This document shows positions 32,316 through 42,229 of a DNA stretch of 64,000 nt, in pieces. The notes under the pieces were generated by a model, which ran no database searches, was not told the DNA's origin, and worked only from the letters and a program-made list of their open reading frames with translations. Within the stretch, counting starts at the first letter, position 1, and every line of letters starts with the position of its first letter. Source of the DNA: Eubacterium sp. (GTDB lineage Bacteria; Bacillota; Clostridia; Peptostreptococcales; Anaerovoracaceae); NCBI GenBank assembly GCA_021769965.1, contig JAETRU010000008.1, positions 32,934 to 96,933 of the forward strand, given 5' to 3'. The position numbers and the translations under genes were made by a program.

Positions 32316-34385
32316 TCATCCTTTCTTTGGTGGTTTCGGCTGCTGCTGCCGGGGCCGCGGCTTTGCGAAGTCGACGGGCTGCTTGGCAAACGGTGCAGTC
32401 ACGGACGGCGCCGGATTAGGCCTCGTCTGCTGCTGTTGATCGGCAGGAGCATTTGGCGCTGGCTGCGCAGACCTGACGGCAGCACCGGCGGAAGAGTTGG
32501 GTGCTGCTTTCCCTGGGCTGACGGGGCTGGCATTAGAAGGGGCAGAGCCGTTTAGATCATTTGATAAAGGTTTCCTTTTTCCTACGTTCGGAGGGGATAC
32601 GCTGTGCAGATTATCCTGACCGTTAAATTGCCGATCGGCAGCCGGAATTGATTTGCGAGCGGCGCTTGTTGAAGCAGGGGAATCGCTGTCTGGCCGTGCT
32701 TTTGACGAGGCCGGATCCTTTAAGCTGCTCTTTTCAAGCGTCCGGCCTGCAGTTTGTTGTGAGGCAACTGCGGATATGTCAGTTGGAGAAGGACGGTCGC
32801 TTTTTACACTGCCTGCCGTGCTATTGTTAATATTTTGCTGCTTTTTATCTGTCAATGGATCTGTCTTTTCAGTATGTTTACCGTTACCAGAGACCTTATC
32901 TGTCTGTGGCGCAGACTTTGCAGCAGAGGATCTGTTCAGATCGTTTTCTCGCTCCTGCCGCGCATACTGCTTTAACGCTTTGTTTTCTCCGCTTATGGCA
33001 CCCTTTAGGCCGCCATGGCGCTTGCCGTCACCGGGCGGCATGGCAGGCGCGGTCTTTTTGCCGAATACTTTGTTCGCAGAAAAGCTTCCTGCTTTTGCCG
33101 CGGCCTTGCCAGTGCGGACAGTGGTACGTCCAACGCCAGCAGCAGCCTGACCTGCAGCACGCAGGCCCATAATTGCCTGCCAGCCGGAGCGCAGACCAAC
33201 ATCAATACCAATGATCTGCTCAATGATGTCTGGACCATTGATAACCATCCATGCGAGGGCGATCTGCAGCACAATCCTGATGAAGGATCTTGTGGCACCG
33301 GATAATCCGAAGTTGTGAGATTCAATCCAGGAAAAACCGACAAAATACAGACCCATCAGTGCGATACATAAAAGGATGGCGCCAAACAGGGAGATGAAAT
33401 GCCTTATTGCCGCTTTGATCCGCTGTCCGCCGGCCAGATCTGTGGCAGCGATAAAAGGCATGTAAATCTGCGCCGCTGCTATGCCGAAAATGAGGGTAGC
33501 GCATTTCAGTGATACGAAGAAAAGGACGCAGACCATGATCAGCAGATTGGCAAAAATATTGAACCATGAAACAATTTGCCATCTATAATAGTAATCGTTC
33601 AGACTGTCAAAAAAGCCGTCCATATCCTCAAGATCTGATCCGGTGCCCAGTTCAGGCTGGGTCAGGTTCTGGTCCCAAATGTCATCATTCTTCAGGCTGC
33701 CATGATCATAATCCATGACGCTGGTTATTTTTATCTTTTTCCAATTTCCATCAAGGATACTTGCGCGGTTGATGTAACCTTTATTTTCAGCAAGGCCGGT
33801 AACCTTGCCGCTGGAGGATACGTTTTTATCCACTTCAATAAGGTCAACCATATTATTTGCGATGACAACGGACGTAATACTTGCAGCGCTTGTACCGTTG
33901 CTTGCGGCACTGCCGCCAGTGGCATAGTAGTTGCCGGCTATGTCGTCCTGGTAGGTTTTCGCACCTTGCGAAAGAAATCCGCTGGTGCCGGCAGTTGTAA
34001 GTGCCGAGAACTCTGATGTAATGAGCGGCATGCTTGTCAATACAATGATCATAATCACTACATTGAGGGCGACAGATGTCTGTGTGTCAGCCTTTTTTAC
34101 CAGAAAGAACAGCCCGGTGCCTACCAGAGTGACGATCAGCAGCGCCTGCAGCACGAAGCTGTAGTTGGCCACCAGCTCCTGCAGGCCTGCACTTTTGGCA
34201 AAAGACAGCGCGTCACAGATATGCGCGATGCCTACATACAGCGCGTCCGCGACGGATCCCAGAAACTTTACAACCGCCCATGCAAGTTTTCGCAATATGT
34301 CCGGAACATGCAGGGGGGCTGTGGTATCATCAAGACCGTATTCTGACAGCTTTGTGAGTACTTCTTTTACTGCGGAATCATTCAT
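32316..34385 (-). CDS. VirB6/TrbL-like polytopic transfer protein
   Basis: 689 residues. A periplasm-equivalent N-terminal helix region, then about six or seven transmembrane segments between residues 65 and 400 (FVLQALLIVTLVGTGLFFLV, ALNVVIMIIVLTSMPLI, WFNIFANLLIMVCVLFFV), matching the VirB6-like proteins of Gram-positive ICEs. Residues 430-689 are a long disordered tail rich in Ser, Ala, Pro, Lys and Gln. It would form the inner channel with VirB4 and VirB3-like proteins. It overlaps the next upstream gene by 4 bases. Confidence 0.82.
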   Translation of the reverse strand: MNDSAVKEVLTKLSEYGLDDTTAPLHVPDILRKLAWAVVKFLGSVADALYVGIAHICDALSFAKSAGLQELVANYSFVLQALLIVTLVGTGLFFLVKKADTQTSVALNVVIMIIVLTSMPLITSEFSALTTAGTSGFLSQGAKTYQDDIAGNYYATGGSAASNGTSAASITSVVIANNMVDLIEVDKNVSSSGKVTGLAENKGYINRASILDGNWKKIKITSVMDYDHGSLKNDDIWDQNLTQPELGTGSDLEDMDGFFDSLNDYYYRWQIVSWFNIFANLLIMVCVLFFVSLKCATLIFGIAAAQIYMPFIAATDLAGGQRIKAAIRHFISLFGAILLCIALMGLYFVGFSWIESHNFGLSGATRSFIRIVLQIALAWMVINGPDIIEQIIGIDVGLRSGWQAIMGLRAAGQAAAGVGRTTVRTGKAAAKAGSFSANKVFGKKTAPAMPPGDGKRHGGLKGAISGENKALKQYARQERENDLNRSSAAKSAPQTDKVSGNGKHTEKTDPLTDKKQQNINNSTAGSVKSDRPSPTDISAVASQQTAGRTLEKSSLKDPASSKARPDSDSPASTSAARKSIPAADRQFNGQDNLHSVSPPNVGKRKPLSNDLNGSAPSNASPVSPGKAAPNSSAGAAVRSAQPAPNAPADQQQQTRPNPAPSVTAPFAKQPVDFAKPRPRQQQPKPPKKG

Positions 34386-34918
34386 GATAACTCCTTTCCA
34401 TTTTCATATATCGATTTGTGGACTTTGTTCAGCTCGCTGTCGCCAAGAACAATATGATTTTTTGTAAGTTTGAACGGTTTAACTTCCGTGCTTCCATTGT
34501 CAGCCCATGTGATGGTGATCTCGTCTATTTCCCGGCTGATTGTATAAATTGCAGAAGCTGAGCCGATCGGCACGTCTTCCATCTCATCGCTTTCCCAATA
34601 GTAGACGAGGAGCTTGCCGTCTGCGTAGAATGTATAGGTGACGGGGTGCCCGGAGCGGAATTCATCGATATATTCATAGGTATTGTCGTAAAGCAGCTCC
34701 TTCAGGACTCGCTCCTTTGCTGCCTCCGCAGAAGCAGCTGGGGTTTCTGATTCCTCAGAATCAGACTGATCTTCAGACTGAGCAGGTTCTGAAACTGCAG
34801 GGGGAGTATCGGGAGAGGCTTCTTTTGCTGCCCGATGGTCCCAAATCCCTTTGCCGAGAAGCAAAAGGCCAGCAAGTATGAGGATGACAGCCGCCAGGTA
34901 TTGTTTCTTTTTACTCAT
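34382..34918 (-). CDS. Single-pass membrane protein of the transfer operon
   Basis: 178 residues: transmembrane segment at about 7-24, an acidic Ser/Glu/Pro-rich linker to about 68, then a compact extracellular domain of about 105 residues with alternating strands (GHPVTYTFYADGKLLVYYWES). The size and layout fit VirB8/TcpC-class or lipoprotein-like assembly factors, but no family is recognised. Ribosome site AGGAGG; co-transcribed with the M23 and VirB6-like genes. Confidence 0.7.
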   Translation of the reverse strand: MSKKKQYLAAVILILAGLLLLGKGIWDHRAAKEASPDTPPAVSEPAQSEDQSDSEESETPAASAEAAKERVLKELLYDNTYEYIDEFRSGHPVTYTFYADGKLLVYYWESDEMEDVPIGSASAIYTISREIDEITITWADNGSTEVKPFKLTKNHIVLGDSELNKVHKSIYENGKELS

Positions 34919-34928
34919 TTCAATCCTC

Positions 34929-36200
34929 CTATTTTTTCATGGTATATTTCATCGGATCTACGGGAGTTCCGTTTATTCTCACTTCAAAATGCAGATGCGG
35001 ACCGGTAGAATTTCCTGTATTACCGGAGAGGGCTATGATTTTACCCTGGTTTACCTTTTGACCAGTTTTTACCCTTACAGAACTTAAATGTCCATATATG
35101 GTTGTCATGCCGTTCTCATGGCTGATGATCACACATTTTCCATAGCCGCCGTTCCAGCCTGCCAGTGTAACAGTACCTGCAGCTGCAGCATAGACATTGG
35201 ATCCGGATGAGACGCCAATATCGATACCGGCATGATCCGTCGTGCCGACGCCTCCCGTAGATCCGGCTGTCCGATATCCAAATTCTGAGGTAATGTAAGT
35301 AGATGTTGTAGGCCAAAGCAAGGCGCCGCTGCCAGTTCCATAAAAGCCGGTAGCTGTGAATTTACCGTCTTTTACTGTACCAGAGGCAGAAAAAGCTTTG
35401 CCGTTTGCTTTGCCGGATATGGTAATCGTGGTTCCGTCGATTTCTCCTTTAGCGGTGATAAGCATGCCGACTTTTTTGATTCCCGTAATGGTACCGAATT
35501 TTTTTTGGATGGTGGAATTGTGCTTGTTGTCACGGCTTCCCATGATAAATTCGACAACGGATTTGTCTCCGGAGGCGTGATATTGATGCAGGCTGTCGGT
35601 CTCGGTATCCGATTTGACATCACCAAGCACTGCCTTAATGGTGATCTTCTTGCCATTATGACGTTTAAAGGTGATGTAGTACATGTCTCCAATATTATCC
35701 CTGTCCCCATAATAGGTGCCCATGGCAACCAGATAAGCTTCATCCAGGCGCCGAAATCCTTCTTTATCTGTCTTGCAGAGTTTATTCAGCTTATATTGAG
35801 GCGATGTAGTGTCCAAATGAATATCGTAAAGGGATTGATCAAATTGCGGCATATAGCTGCAGAAGTCCAGCCGTGCCGGAGGTGAGGAGGGCAGAGCCAT
35901 GGAAACCTTTGCATCCTTATCGCTTTTTGCAGTAAAGGTGTTGTTGGTCTTTAAAGATCCTTTGACGCCGGATGCTGATATCCCTCCGGAAAAATTCATG
36001 ATGACTTTTCGGCTGCCGCTGGTCTTGATCGTACCGGTAATGGTAATAGGCTGCACGACAGATACTTCTGAGCAATCGACGCCGCCATCTACTTCCTCCC
36101 CGGTCAGCGCTACCAGAACAGACGTAACAGCAAGAATCAGCAGCAGGCTTATCGCGGAAATCAGAAGCAGGGCTCCGGCAGATATAAGAATCCTTTTCAT
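34929..36200 (-). CDS. M23 (LytM) peptidase of the conjugation machine
   Basis: 423 residues from ATG 36200, preceded by GGAGGCAAATAAA; it overlaps the VirB4 stop. Membrane anchor at about 4-28, a roughly 260-residue middle region with a lysozyme-like character (KLCKTDKEGFRRL ... YLVAMGTYYGD), and a C-terminal M23 domain with zinc ligands in DHAGIDI and HLHFEVRINGTPVDP. It probably opens the peptidoglycan for the transfer channel, the role VirB1 has in Gram-negative systems. Confidence 0.88.
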   Translation of the reverse strand: MKRILISAGALLLISAISLLLILAVTSVLVALTGEEVDGGVDCSEVSVVQPITITGTIKTSGSRKVIMNFSGGISASGVKGSLKTNNTFTAKSDKDAKVSMALPSSPPARLDFCSYMPQFDQSLYDIHLDTTSPQYKLNKLCKTDKEGFRRLDEAYLVAMGTYYGDRDNIGDMYYITFKRHNGKKITIKAVLGDVKSDTETDSLHQYHASGDKSVVEFIMGSRDNKHNSTIQKKFGTITGIKKVGMLITAKGEIDGTTITISGKANGKAFSASGTVKDGKFTATGFYGTGSGALLWPTTSTYITSEFGYRTAGSTGGVGTTDHAGIDIGVSSGSNVYAAAAGTVTLAGWNGGYGKCVIISHENGMTTIYGHLSSVRVKTGQKVNQGKIIALSGNTGNSTGPHLHFEVRINGTPVDPMKYTMKK

Positions 36201-36201
36201 T

Positions 36202-38178
36202 TTATTTGCCTCCTGAAGCGACGCCGGAGTCAAGTTCAAGTTGCGACAATTCTATTTTGAATTCCAGGTTGCTTTCTCCCGCAACGGATAAGAGGACTTC
36301 GCCTTTTCCCAGTTTCGATATTTGAGCCAGGTCGTTTTCGGTAAGGTCAGCGCCGAAGATTTCCGCAAGCTTTGCGCGGCAGCTGTTATCCTGGTTCATG
36401 ATCCATTTATACGTACACAGTTCAAACAGGGTTTTGATCATATCTGCAGCGGCGCTGGTGGAATCGTCCGGTACGAAGTCGCGGATGGACTGGCTGGCAA
36501 AGATGATACCGCCAAAGTATTTCCGCGCTTCTCTTTCATAGGTAAGGATCCGCTCTACGCCGGCTAATTTCTTTGCGTTTACGATGCGGTGCGCTTCGTC
36601 GATGAGAATCAGGAAGTGGGTGATATCTTCGTCTGCGATTTCACCATGATCAAAGAGCTTCTTCTGTGTTTGGCCGATGGCAGCGCAGTTGTCCCAGCAC
36701 AGGGACAACGCGCTGAAGAACTGCGCGTCGAAGATATTGCTTTCCAGCGAGGTCAGCCGGGTAATGTCGAAGGAGACGACCTGCTCCCGGTAAAAGTCAG
36801 GCATGGAAGTATGTCCATCGAAAATATTGCCGTAGGTGAGGCACAGGTCCTCAACGAGCAATTCGATGTTTTCGATATAACGATCCATGGAACCCAGGAC
36901 GTCAGAAGCCAGGTCATCGGCTTCTGCTAAAGCGTTGCTGGAGGACTGCTTCAGCTGCCGGATAAAAGAAAGCAACCCGCTCCAGGTCGGGAAGTCTTCC
37001 GGATGCAGAGCGTTGAAATCTGTGACCAGAAGCCTGCCGTCATCATCTATGAACCTATAGGAGGTGTACAGCAGTCGCAGCAGCTTTTTAAGAATGAGAA
37101 TTTCGTTTTCTTCTGCAGAGGGTTTCAGATAGGTGTAAAATGCCGCGGCCTTTGCCAGGTGCGCATTATAGGCGCTTTGTGCATCTTCACCGGACTGCAG
37201 GATCTGCAGCATATTGATAATGATATTGCCCTGGCCGTCCAAGCTGACGATTTTGCCGCCGATAGAAGTAATCAGCTCTTCAAATTCTCCGGTTACATCA
37301 AAGACACGGATCATATCGCCCTGGCTTGCCCGGTCAAAAATGATCTTTTTGAGGGTAGTGGATTTGCCGCTGCCCATACGCCCCACCATGACAGAGTTAT
37401 ATGACAGCCGCAGGGCAGTGACTCTGAACAGATCCAGCAGGACGCTGCCGCCGGTCGTTGTGGTACCGTAATAGGTTCCGAAAGGATCTGAAAGGGAAGT
37501 GAAGTGGAAGGGGTCCCCCAGTGCCAGAGTCGTGGACAGCATGGCCTGGCCTTTGCGCCGATACAGCGTATTCTGCTTATTCTGCTGCTGCGCATAGGAC
37601 AGGAATGCGTTGCGGTAGTCCTGCTTGGTTTCGTTCAGGCAGACGCCGCAGCGATATCCGTTGCCTTCCAGACTTGCAATAATCTCCGCGACCTTGAAAT
37701 CGCATTCTGGAAGTGTCCTTGCCGGCACATAGATTCTGGCAAGAATCACTTTCATAACATTGCCGTACTGGGCAACCTCTTTATACATGGCTTCCGCCTC
37801 ACTGTACTGCATCTGCGCATCCTGGCGCGTGGTATGGTTCTTGGCGGAAGAATACCGGGAGGCATGTTCCTCCATGGAGCGGGACAGGTTCCTTTTGATT
37901 TCGATTGGATTCACGCTTGCGATGTCAATGACGGTGATGGTGTCCTCGATGTTGGCGATAAGATTGAGCCAATGCCGGTTGACGTCTTTAGGATATTTGT
38001 ATATGTAAAGACAGGCCTCGTATCCGTCTCCGGTCTGTACGAACTTTTCATGGCGAAAGCTGATGCCGGTTTGCGGTCCGTAAGTATCACAGAACCGGGG
38101 ATCTACATATTTTTCGTATCGGATTTTCTTTTCGTCAGCCGCCCGCCGGCTGGGGAGCAGTTTGTCTAAAATACTCAT
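36202..38178 (-). CDS. virB4: VirB4-family conjugation ATPase
   Basis: 658 residues with Walker A VGRMGSGKSTTLKK near residue 270, Walker B HFLILIDEAHRIVNAKK near 520 and a downstream GGIIFASQSIRDF motif, as in TraE/TrsE and VirB4 proteins. It energises assembly and transport in the type IV secretion system. Ribosome site GAAAGGAACC. The 202-residue gene upstream may encode the detached N-terminal part. Confidence 0.93.
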   Translation of the reverse strand: MSILDKLLPSRRAADEKKIRYEKYVDPRFCDTYGPQTGISFRHEKFVQTGDGYEACLYIYKYPKDVNRHWLNLIANIEDTITVIDIASVNPIEIKRNLSRSMEEHASRYSSAKNHTTRQDAQMQYSEAEAMYKEVAQYGNVMKVILARIYVPARTLPECDFKVAEIIASLEGNGYRCGVCLNETKQDYRNAFLSYAQQQNKQNTLYRRKGQAMLSTTLALGDPFHFTSLSDPFGTYYGTTTTGGSVLLDLFRVTALRLSYNSVMVGRMGSGKSTTLKKIIFDRASQGDMIRVFDVTGEFEELITSIGGKIVSLDGQGNIIINMLQILQSGEDAQSAYNAHLAKAAAFYTYLKPSAEENEILILKKLLRLLYTSYRFIDDDGRLLVTDFNALHPEDFPTWSGLLSFIRQLKQSSSNALAEADDLASDVLGSMDRYIENIELLVEDLCLTYGNIFDGHTSMPDFYREQVVSFDITRLTSLESNIFDAQFFSALSLCWDNCAAIGQTQKKLFDHGEIADEDITHFLILIDEAHRIVNAKKLAGVERILTYEREARKYFGGIIFASQSIRDFVPDDSTSAAADMIKTLFELCTYKWIMNQDNSCRAKLAEIFGADLTENDLAQISKLGKGEVLLSVAGESNLEFKIELSQLELDSGVASGGK

Positions 38179-38192
38179 GAGGTTCCTTTCTG

Positions 38193-38801
38193 TTAAATTG
38201 CACAGTTTTTGTTATACAGGTTATAGATGATTTGCTTTTTCTTTTCCCCTGAGAGCTTCCTGCAGAGCGGCGCCGCAGGACTTGAAAGCTGGGAATAGAT
38301 TTGGAGATAGTTCTTTCGGTAATCGTCAAGGTTACGCGAATAAAAGCAAATGGCAAATTCACGTTCTTTGCGATTCTGGCTGATCCATTCCAGTTCTGCG
38401 GCCTTCTGCAGCAGAATGTCTCGCAGCAACGGATTCTTTTGCTTCTCAATTTTCCTGGACAGATACGCCTGCTGCTGCGCAGTATCGGTGGGGAAATTAA
38501 AGCAGATGATCGTAAGATCCGCTGCAAAGGTTTTGAGCAGCTTGTCCCAGCACATGATATCATAGGTGATTTCGCTTTCTGCCGCTGACATTAGATTCTT
38601 GGCATGAATCCCCAGAATATCAAGGATCGTACCGTCCTCCATGACAAATACGTCATAGTCTGCGTTATATCCAACGACAGGCATAAGCTCACCTACAAAG
38701 TTTGCCTGTGCTTTTGCTTCGATTTTCTTCTGCTGCTTTTTTGCCTGGGCGGCTTCTTTCTTTTCGGCCCGTTTTTTCTCTGATTTGGATTTGATTTTCA
38801 T
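38193..38801 (-). CDS. Transfer protein preceding VirB4
   Basis: 202 residues: a very basic N-terminus (about 1-32, Lys/Ala-rich), then a soluble alpha/beta region (DYDVFVMEDGTILDILGIHAKNLMSA, DLTIICFNFPTDTAQQQAYLSRKI) that resembles the N-terminal TraC/CagE-type region normally present on VirB4 ATPases. It therefore may complement the VirB4 encoded next. Start ATG 38801 with AAAGGAG; overlaps the upstream gene by 4 bases. Confidence 0.7.
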   Translation of the reverse strand: MKIKSKSEKKRAEKKEAAQAKKQQKKIEAKAQANFVGELMPVVGYNADYDVFVMEDGTILDILGIHAKNLMSAAESEITYDIMCWDKLLKTFAADLTIICFNFPTDTAQQQAYLSRKIEKQKNPLLRDILLQKAAELEWISQNRKEREFAICFYSRNLDDYRKNYLQIYSQLSSPAAPLCRKLSGEKKKQIIYNLYNKNCAI

Positions 38802-39115
38802 TCGACTGACTCCTTTCCGGATATTTCCGATTCACGACGGTGGTACACCTTTTTGTCGCGGGCAAGGTAATAGTATAACGATTGATACATTCTTTTTTCT
38901 GGATTGGCTCGGAGCCGCCGGGTAAGGATCAGACCGATGAGCAGCGTAAATGCCATATAGGGTAGCTGCAGCAAGGGGTGTACTAAGGGCTTAAAAAAGT
39001 CCATGACGTAGTAAATCAGGAAAATGACAACGAGATCTACAAAGTAGATCCCTTTTCCCAGCATGGTTTCAGACTTTATTTCCTGTGGGATCAGGTAGGT
39101 ATTCATATCATCCAT
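38798..39115 (-). CDS. VirB3/PrgI-like membrane protein
   Basis: 105 residues with two adjacent transmembrane segments (about 20-64), an N-terminal YLIPQEIKSET motif and a basic C-terminus (RANPEKRMYQSLYYYLARDKKVYHR). This matches the small VirB3-like proteins (DUF5592 type) placed in front of VirB4 in Gram-positive conjugation loci. Confidence 0.8.
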   Translation of the reverse strand: MDDMNTYLIPQEIKSETMLGKGIYFVDLVVIFLIYYVMDFFKPLVHPLLQLPYMAFTLLIGLILTRRLRANPEKRMYQSLYYYLARDKKVYHRRESEISGKESVE

Positions 39116-39118
39116 AGG

Positions 39119-39553
39119 CTATTCCTTCTTTCTAACGATGTTAATAATCAGATATATGAGCAGGCTGCTGACGGTGAGCGATATTAAAAAAGCGCGGTTC
39201 TGCAAAAACGCAAAGGGATACCCGGCGAAGGGTATCCGGTATTGCAGCAGCTGCAGCAAAGCAGGCTTAACAGGTGGGTCAAGGAAGCGATTGGCATCGC
39301 CTTTTGTTATGACAGATCCATCTGCTGCTATAGAAACGATTCTGTGACAGATCTTTCGGCCGCCTGCGCTGTATAATATGATGTCGCCCGGCGACAGCGC
39401 ATCGGTAGCAGTCTGCCTGGTAATGATAAGGTCGCCGGGGTTAAGGACCGGCTCCATAGAGCCAGTTGCAATATAGTATACGTGGTATCCATTGCCGCAG
39501 AAAAGACACAAGAGCATAGCACATGACAACAGAATTATATACCGTTTCTTCAT
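39119..39553 (-). CDS. SipW-like signal peptidase I
   Basis: 144 residues from ATG 39553, overlapping the VirD4 stop. N-terminal membrane segment, catalytic Ser in GSMEPVL, then LSPGDIILY and GRKICHRIVSI, where His replaces the Lys of classical bacterial enzymes, the mark of the archaeal/ER-like SipW class; KGDANRFLDPP holds the conserved Asp. A C-terminal membrane segment follows. It may process ICE-encoded secreted proteins such as the VirB2-like pilin or the surface adhesin. Confidence 0.88.
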   Translation of the reverse strand: MKKRYIILLSCAMLLCLFCGNGYHVYYIATGSMEPVLNPGDLIITRQTATDALSPGDIILYSAGGRKICHRIVSIAADGSVITKGDANRFLDPPVKPALLQLLQYRIPFAGYPFAFLQNRAFLISLTVSSLLIYLIINIVRKKE

Positions 39554-39557
39554 TTCT

Positions 39558-42218
39558 TCACTCTCCAAAATCAAAATCATAGGCATCAAATCCAGCCGCA
39601 TGAAAGGCAGCGGCAGCGAGGCTGTCCTCGTCAGTTAATTCTGCAGCGGCATAATCTATGGGCTGCAGGATATCTAACATCTGGTATCCGATGTGACGTG
39701 AATCTGGCTGGCCCGTGGCAACCAGTGTTTTGGCATAGGTGATCAATTCAGATAGTTTTACGCCTTCGTCAGGAGCGAGCAGTGCTTCACGATCATAGAT
39801 TGGAATACCCATCAGTTCCAGCAAAGAATACGCAGCCATGGGGTCCCTTTCTGCGAAATCACAGAGAAATGAATTTTCAAAGAACAGGGTATCCAAATAT
39901 TCTTTTCCGCTGCGGGAAATGCGTGTAAGATCTATGTGTGTCGTATCAGGAATGTCCACGTTTGACAGTTTGATTTTCTGTTTTTTCAGCTCTGGATTGC
40001 GTTCAAGAATACGGTCCATGTTTTTGGAGTGGTACAGGATCGTATCACTGGGAAATGTGTCGAGCAGATACTTATAACGGAACTTCATCCTGTACTTGCC
40101 CAGATTGCCGATCGGCGTTGCCCTGACCGGATTTCCTTTGTTATCTTCCCGTTTCAGATAGCGCAGGACCACAGTTTCTCCAGGCTGTAATTCCAGCAGC
40201 TGGCGAGGGGATAAAAGCGGCCGGGTATCCGTCATTTCTGTCTGCTCTTTGTTTAATGACATTTTTTTGCCGGTGCGGTTAATTGTCGTGTAGGTTTCTT
40301 CGCCAAGCGCTTTAGAGATTGCTTCGGCCGTATCCGTATCTGTTGTGAGGATGTATTTCTGGTTTCCGCAGTTACCTTTGATGGTCGATGCGGTTTCTTC
40401 TCCATATTTCGCGTCTAACTGGGACAGTGCCTGAATGATGAAATGAAACCGCATTCCGCGCCCCAGGCCGACAGAAACAATGCTCTCCATGTTATCCAGC
40501 GGCGGCAGGTTGCCGAATTCATCAAGCAGAAATGCCACGTCTCGGCTGGTCCGCTTGGTAGGCATGGCCGTGGCCATTTTCGAGAGTGTAAAGTACAGCT
40601 GGTTGATAAAGATGGTAGCGATAAAGTGGTTACTCTCGTCGTAGTCAGGCAGGCCGATAAACACGGCGATTGGTTTTTGTCCGAAGCCTACATCTATGAA
40701 ATCCAAATCATTTTTTGCCATCATTTTACCGATATTATCATATAGGAATATAGATGTTTTTTGTTGGAAAACAGACATAATCGTGCCTTTTGTATTGCCG
40801 GTATTACTGATAGCGCCGATGCTGGAATAGGTCTGTCTGGCAAAATCGTTCTCGTCACGTCTGGAAAAATACAGATCCAGTGCGGTATTGTTTTTATCAA
40901 TTGGCGTAGCATACAGCGTGTTAATCATGCGGACGATACTGTACAGGTTGATTTTCTCCTCGTTTTCCGTTGTTGGAATGTATTCCGTCGGTGTATAAGC
41001 AATTGCTGGCTTCGGTTGGTTGATGTAAGAGGGAAAGTCATAGACGTCCATGCTGCTGATGACCTCTTTTGCCAGAGGAGGCAGATCAGCAGACTGCAGC
41101 AGCGCATACAGGCCGTAGTACGTTAAGATAGGTTCGGTATCCGCAAGACGGTCTGCTTCCTCCTTGATCCAGTAGAGTGCCGCAGCCGCATTGTCATTGA
41201 GCGCATCTATGGCAGCCTGCTTCTTTTTTGCTTCATTCACTTTGTGATGATATGCGCGTCTGGCATTGATTTCCGCATCGGCAGCCAGGTTGTCTTCAAT
41301 ATCGGCCATGATGCCGGCGATTAGGACATTGCGCGCCTGATCGGACCAGTACGGGTCTTTTTCATTGGGATCCGGCGCTATGATGTTATATCCCAAACTG
41401 CGGCAAAGCTGCTGTGCTGTCGGGTATTCTTTTTCCTTCATCTCTCTGGTAATGACAGGGAGCGGGTTAAAAGCCATACTGTATTCCGGGTCAATCAGGT
41501 TTAGGACAAAGCAGGCAAACCCACGCTTGATAAGTGTAGGCATTGCTGCAGCTGCAAGTTCCAGCTTTGGATCCGTGATAATCATGCTTGCCTGTTCTTC
41601 GGCGCGGGAGTAGATGTCGATGGACGGAAAAACATGCTCTTCACCTTTGCCGGATCGGCTCGTGCCGATAATCAGATTGCTAACGGCGCCGTCATCAATA
41701 TACAAATAGTCTCCATCGCGGGCAATGGGAGGTCCGCCATGTCCAGGAAAGCGCAAATCTTTATCTGGTATCTTTTTATACTGTGAATCAATTTCATCTC
41801 GTAATGTCCATCTGGATGTGCTGCCGCCTTGCCCGACGTCGAGAGAACCATAGGATACTCGGACATCGTAGAGGACTTTGAGATATAGCGCAATGGAAAG
41901 CGGTATCAAAATGCAATAGATCATGCGGTATTCAATGATGGTATCAATCACGGAAGGTTTGTCTTCATATGTTATTTTACCTTGTGTAAGAAGGGTTGAC
42001 AGACTTGCACCGGACAGGGAATTCAGCAGCAGGGTGAAGATGATCAAAACAAGCGCGGCGATGGTCCAGTATACGCAAGAAATGATTTTGTAATTTGACA
42101 GGAGCCGGTTGATTTTCATCAACCGGCGCCCTTCAAGCAGGTTCTCAGCAGACGCTGACGATTTCCCCGATGTCAGCGCCTTCAGCTTCATTTGAAGATT
42201 TTTGAAATCTTTTTTCAT
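39558..42218 (-). CDS. virD4: VirD4/TraG-family coupling protein
   Basis: 886 residues from ATG 42218, 7 bases after AAGGTG; longer in-frame starts overlap the upstream gene. Two transmembrane segments (about 50-70 and 105-125), Walker A IIGTSRSGKGE near 190, Walker B FLLDEFGNLPPLDNM near 550 and the C-terminal TraG-D_C region (SQLDAKYGEETASTIKGNCGNQ). It links the relaxase-DNA complex to the secretion channel. Confidence 0.93.
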   Translation of the reverse strand: MKKDFKNLQMKLKALTSGKSSASAENLLEGRRLMKINRLLSNYKIISCVYWTIAALVLIIFTLLLNSLSGASLSTLLTQGKITYEDKPSVIDTIIEYRMIYCILIPLSIALYLKVLYDVRVSYGSLDVGQGGSTSRWTLRDEIDSQYKKIPDKDLRFPGHGGPPIARDGDYLYIDDGAVSNLIIGTSRSGKGEEHVFPSIDIYSRAEEQASMIITDPKLELAAAAMPTLIKRGFACFVLNLIDPEYSMAFNPLPVITREMKEKEYPTAQQLCRSLGYNIIAPDPNEKDPYWSDQARNVLIAGIMADIEDNLAADAEINARRAYHHKVNEAKKKQAAIDALNDNAAAALYWIKEEADRLADTEPILTYYGLYALLQSADLPPLAKEVISSMDVYDFPSYINQPKPAIAYTPTEYIPTTENEEKINLYSIVRMINTLYATPIDKNNTALDLYFSRRDENDFARQTYSSIGAISNTGNTKGTIMSVFQQKTSIFLYDNIGKMMAKNDLDFIDVGFGQKPIAVFIGLPDYDESNHFIATIFINQLYFTLSKMATAMPTKRTSRDVAFLLDEFGNLPPLDNMESIVSVGLGRGMRFHFIIQALSQLDAKYGEETASTIKGNCGNQKYILTTDTDTAEAISKALGEETYTTINRTGKKMSLNKEQTEMTDTRPLLSPRQLLELQPGETVVLRYLKREDNKGNPVRATPIGNLGKYRMKFRYKYLLDTFPSDTILYHSKNMDRILERNPELKKQKIKLSNVDIPDTTHIDLTRISRSGKEYLDTLFFENSFLCDFAERDPMAAYSLLELMGIPIYDREALLAPDEGVKLSELITYAKTLVATGQPDSRHIGYQMLDILQPIDYAAAELTDEDSLAAAAFHAAGFDAYDFDFGE

Positions 42219-42229
42219 GTGCATGCACC

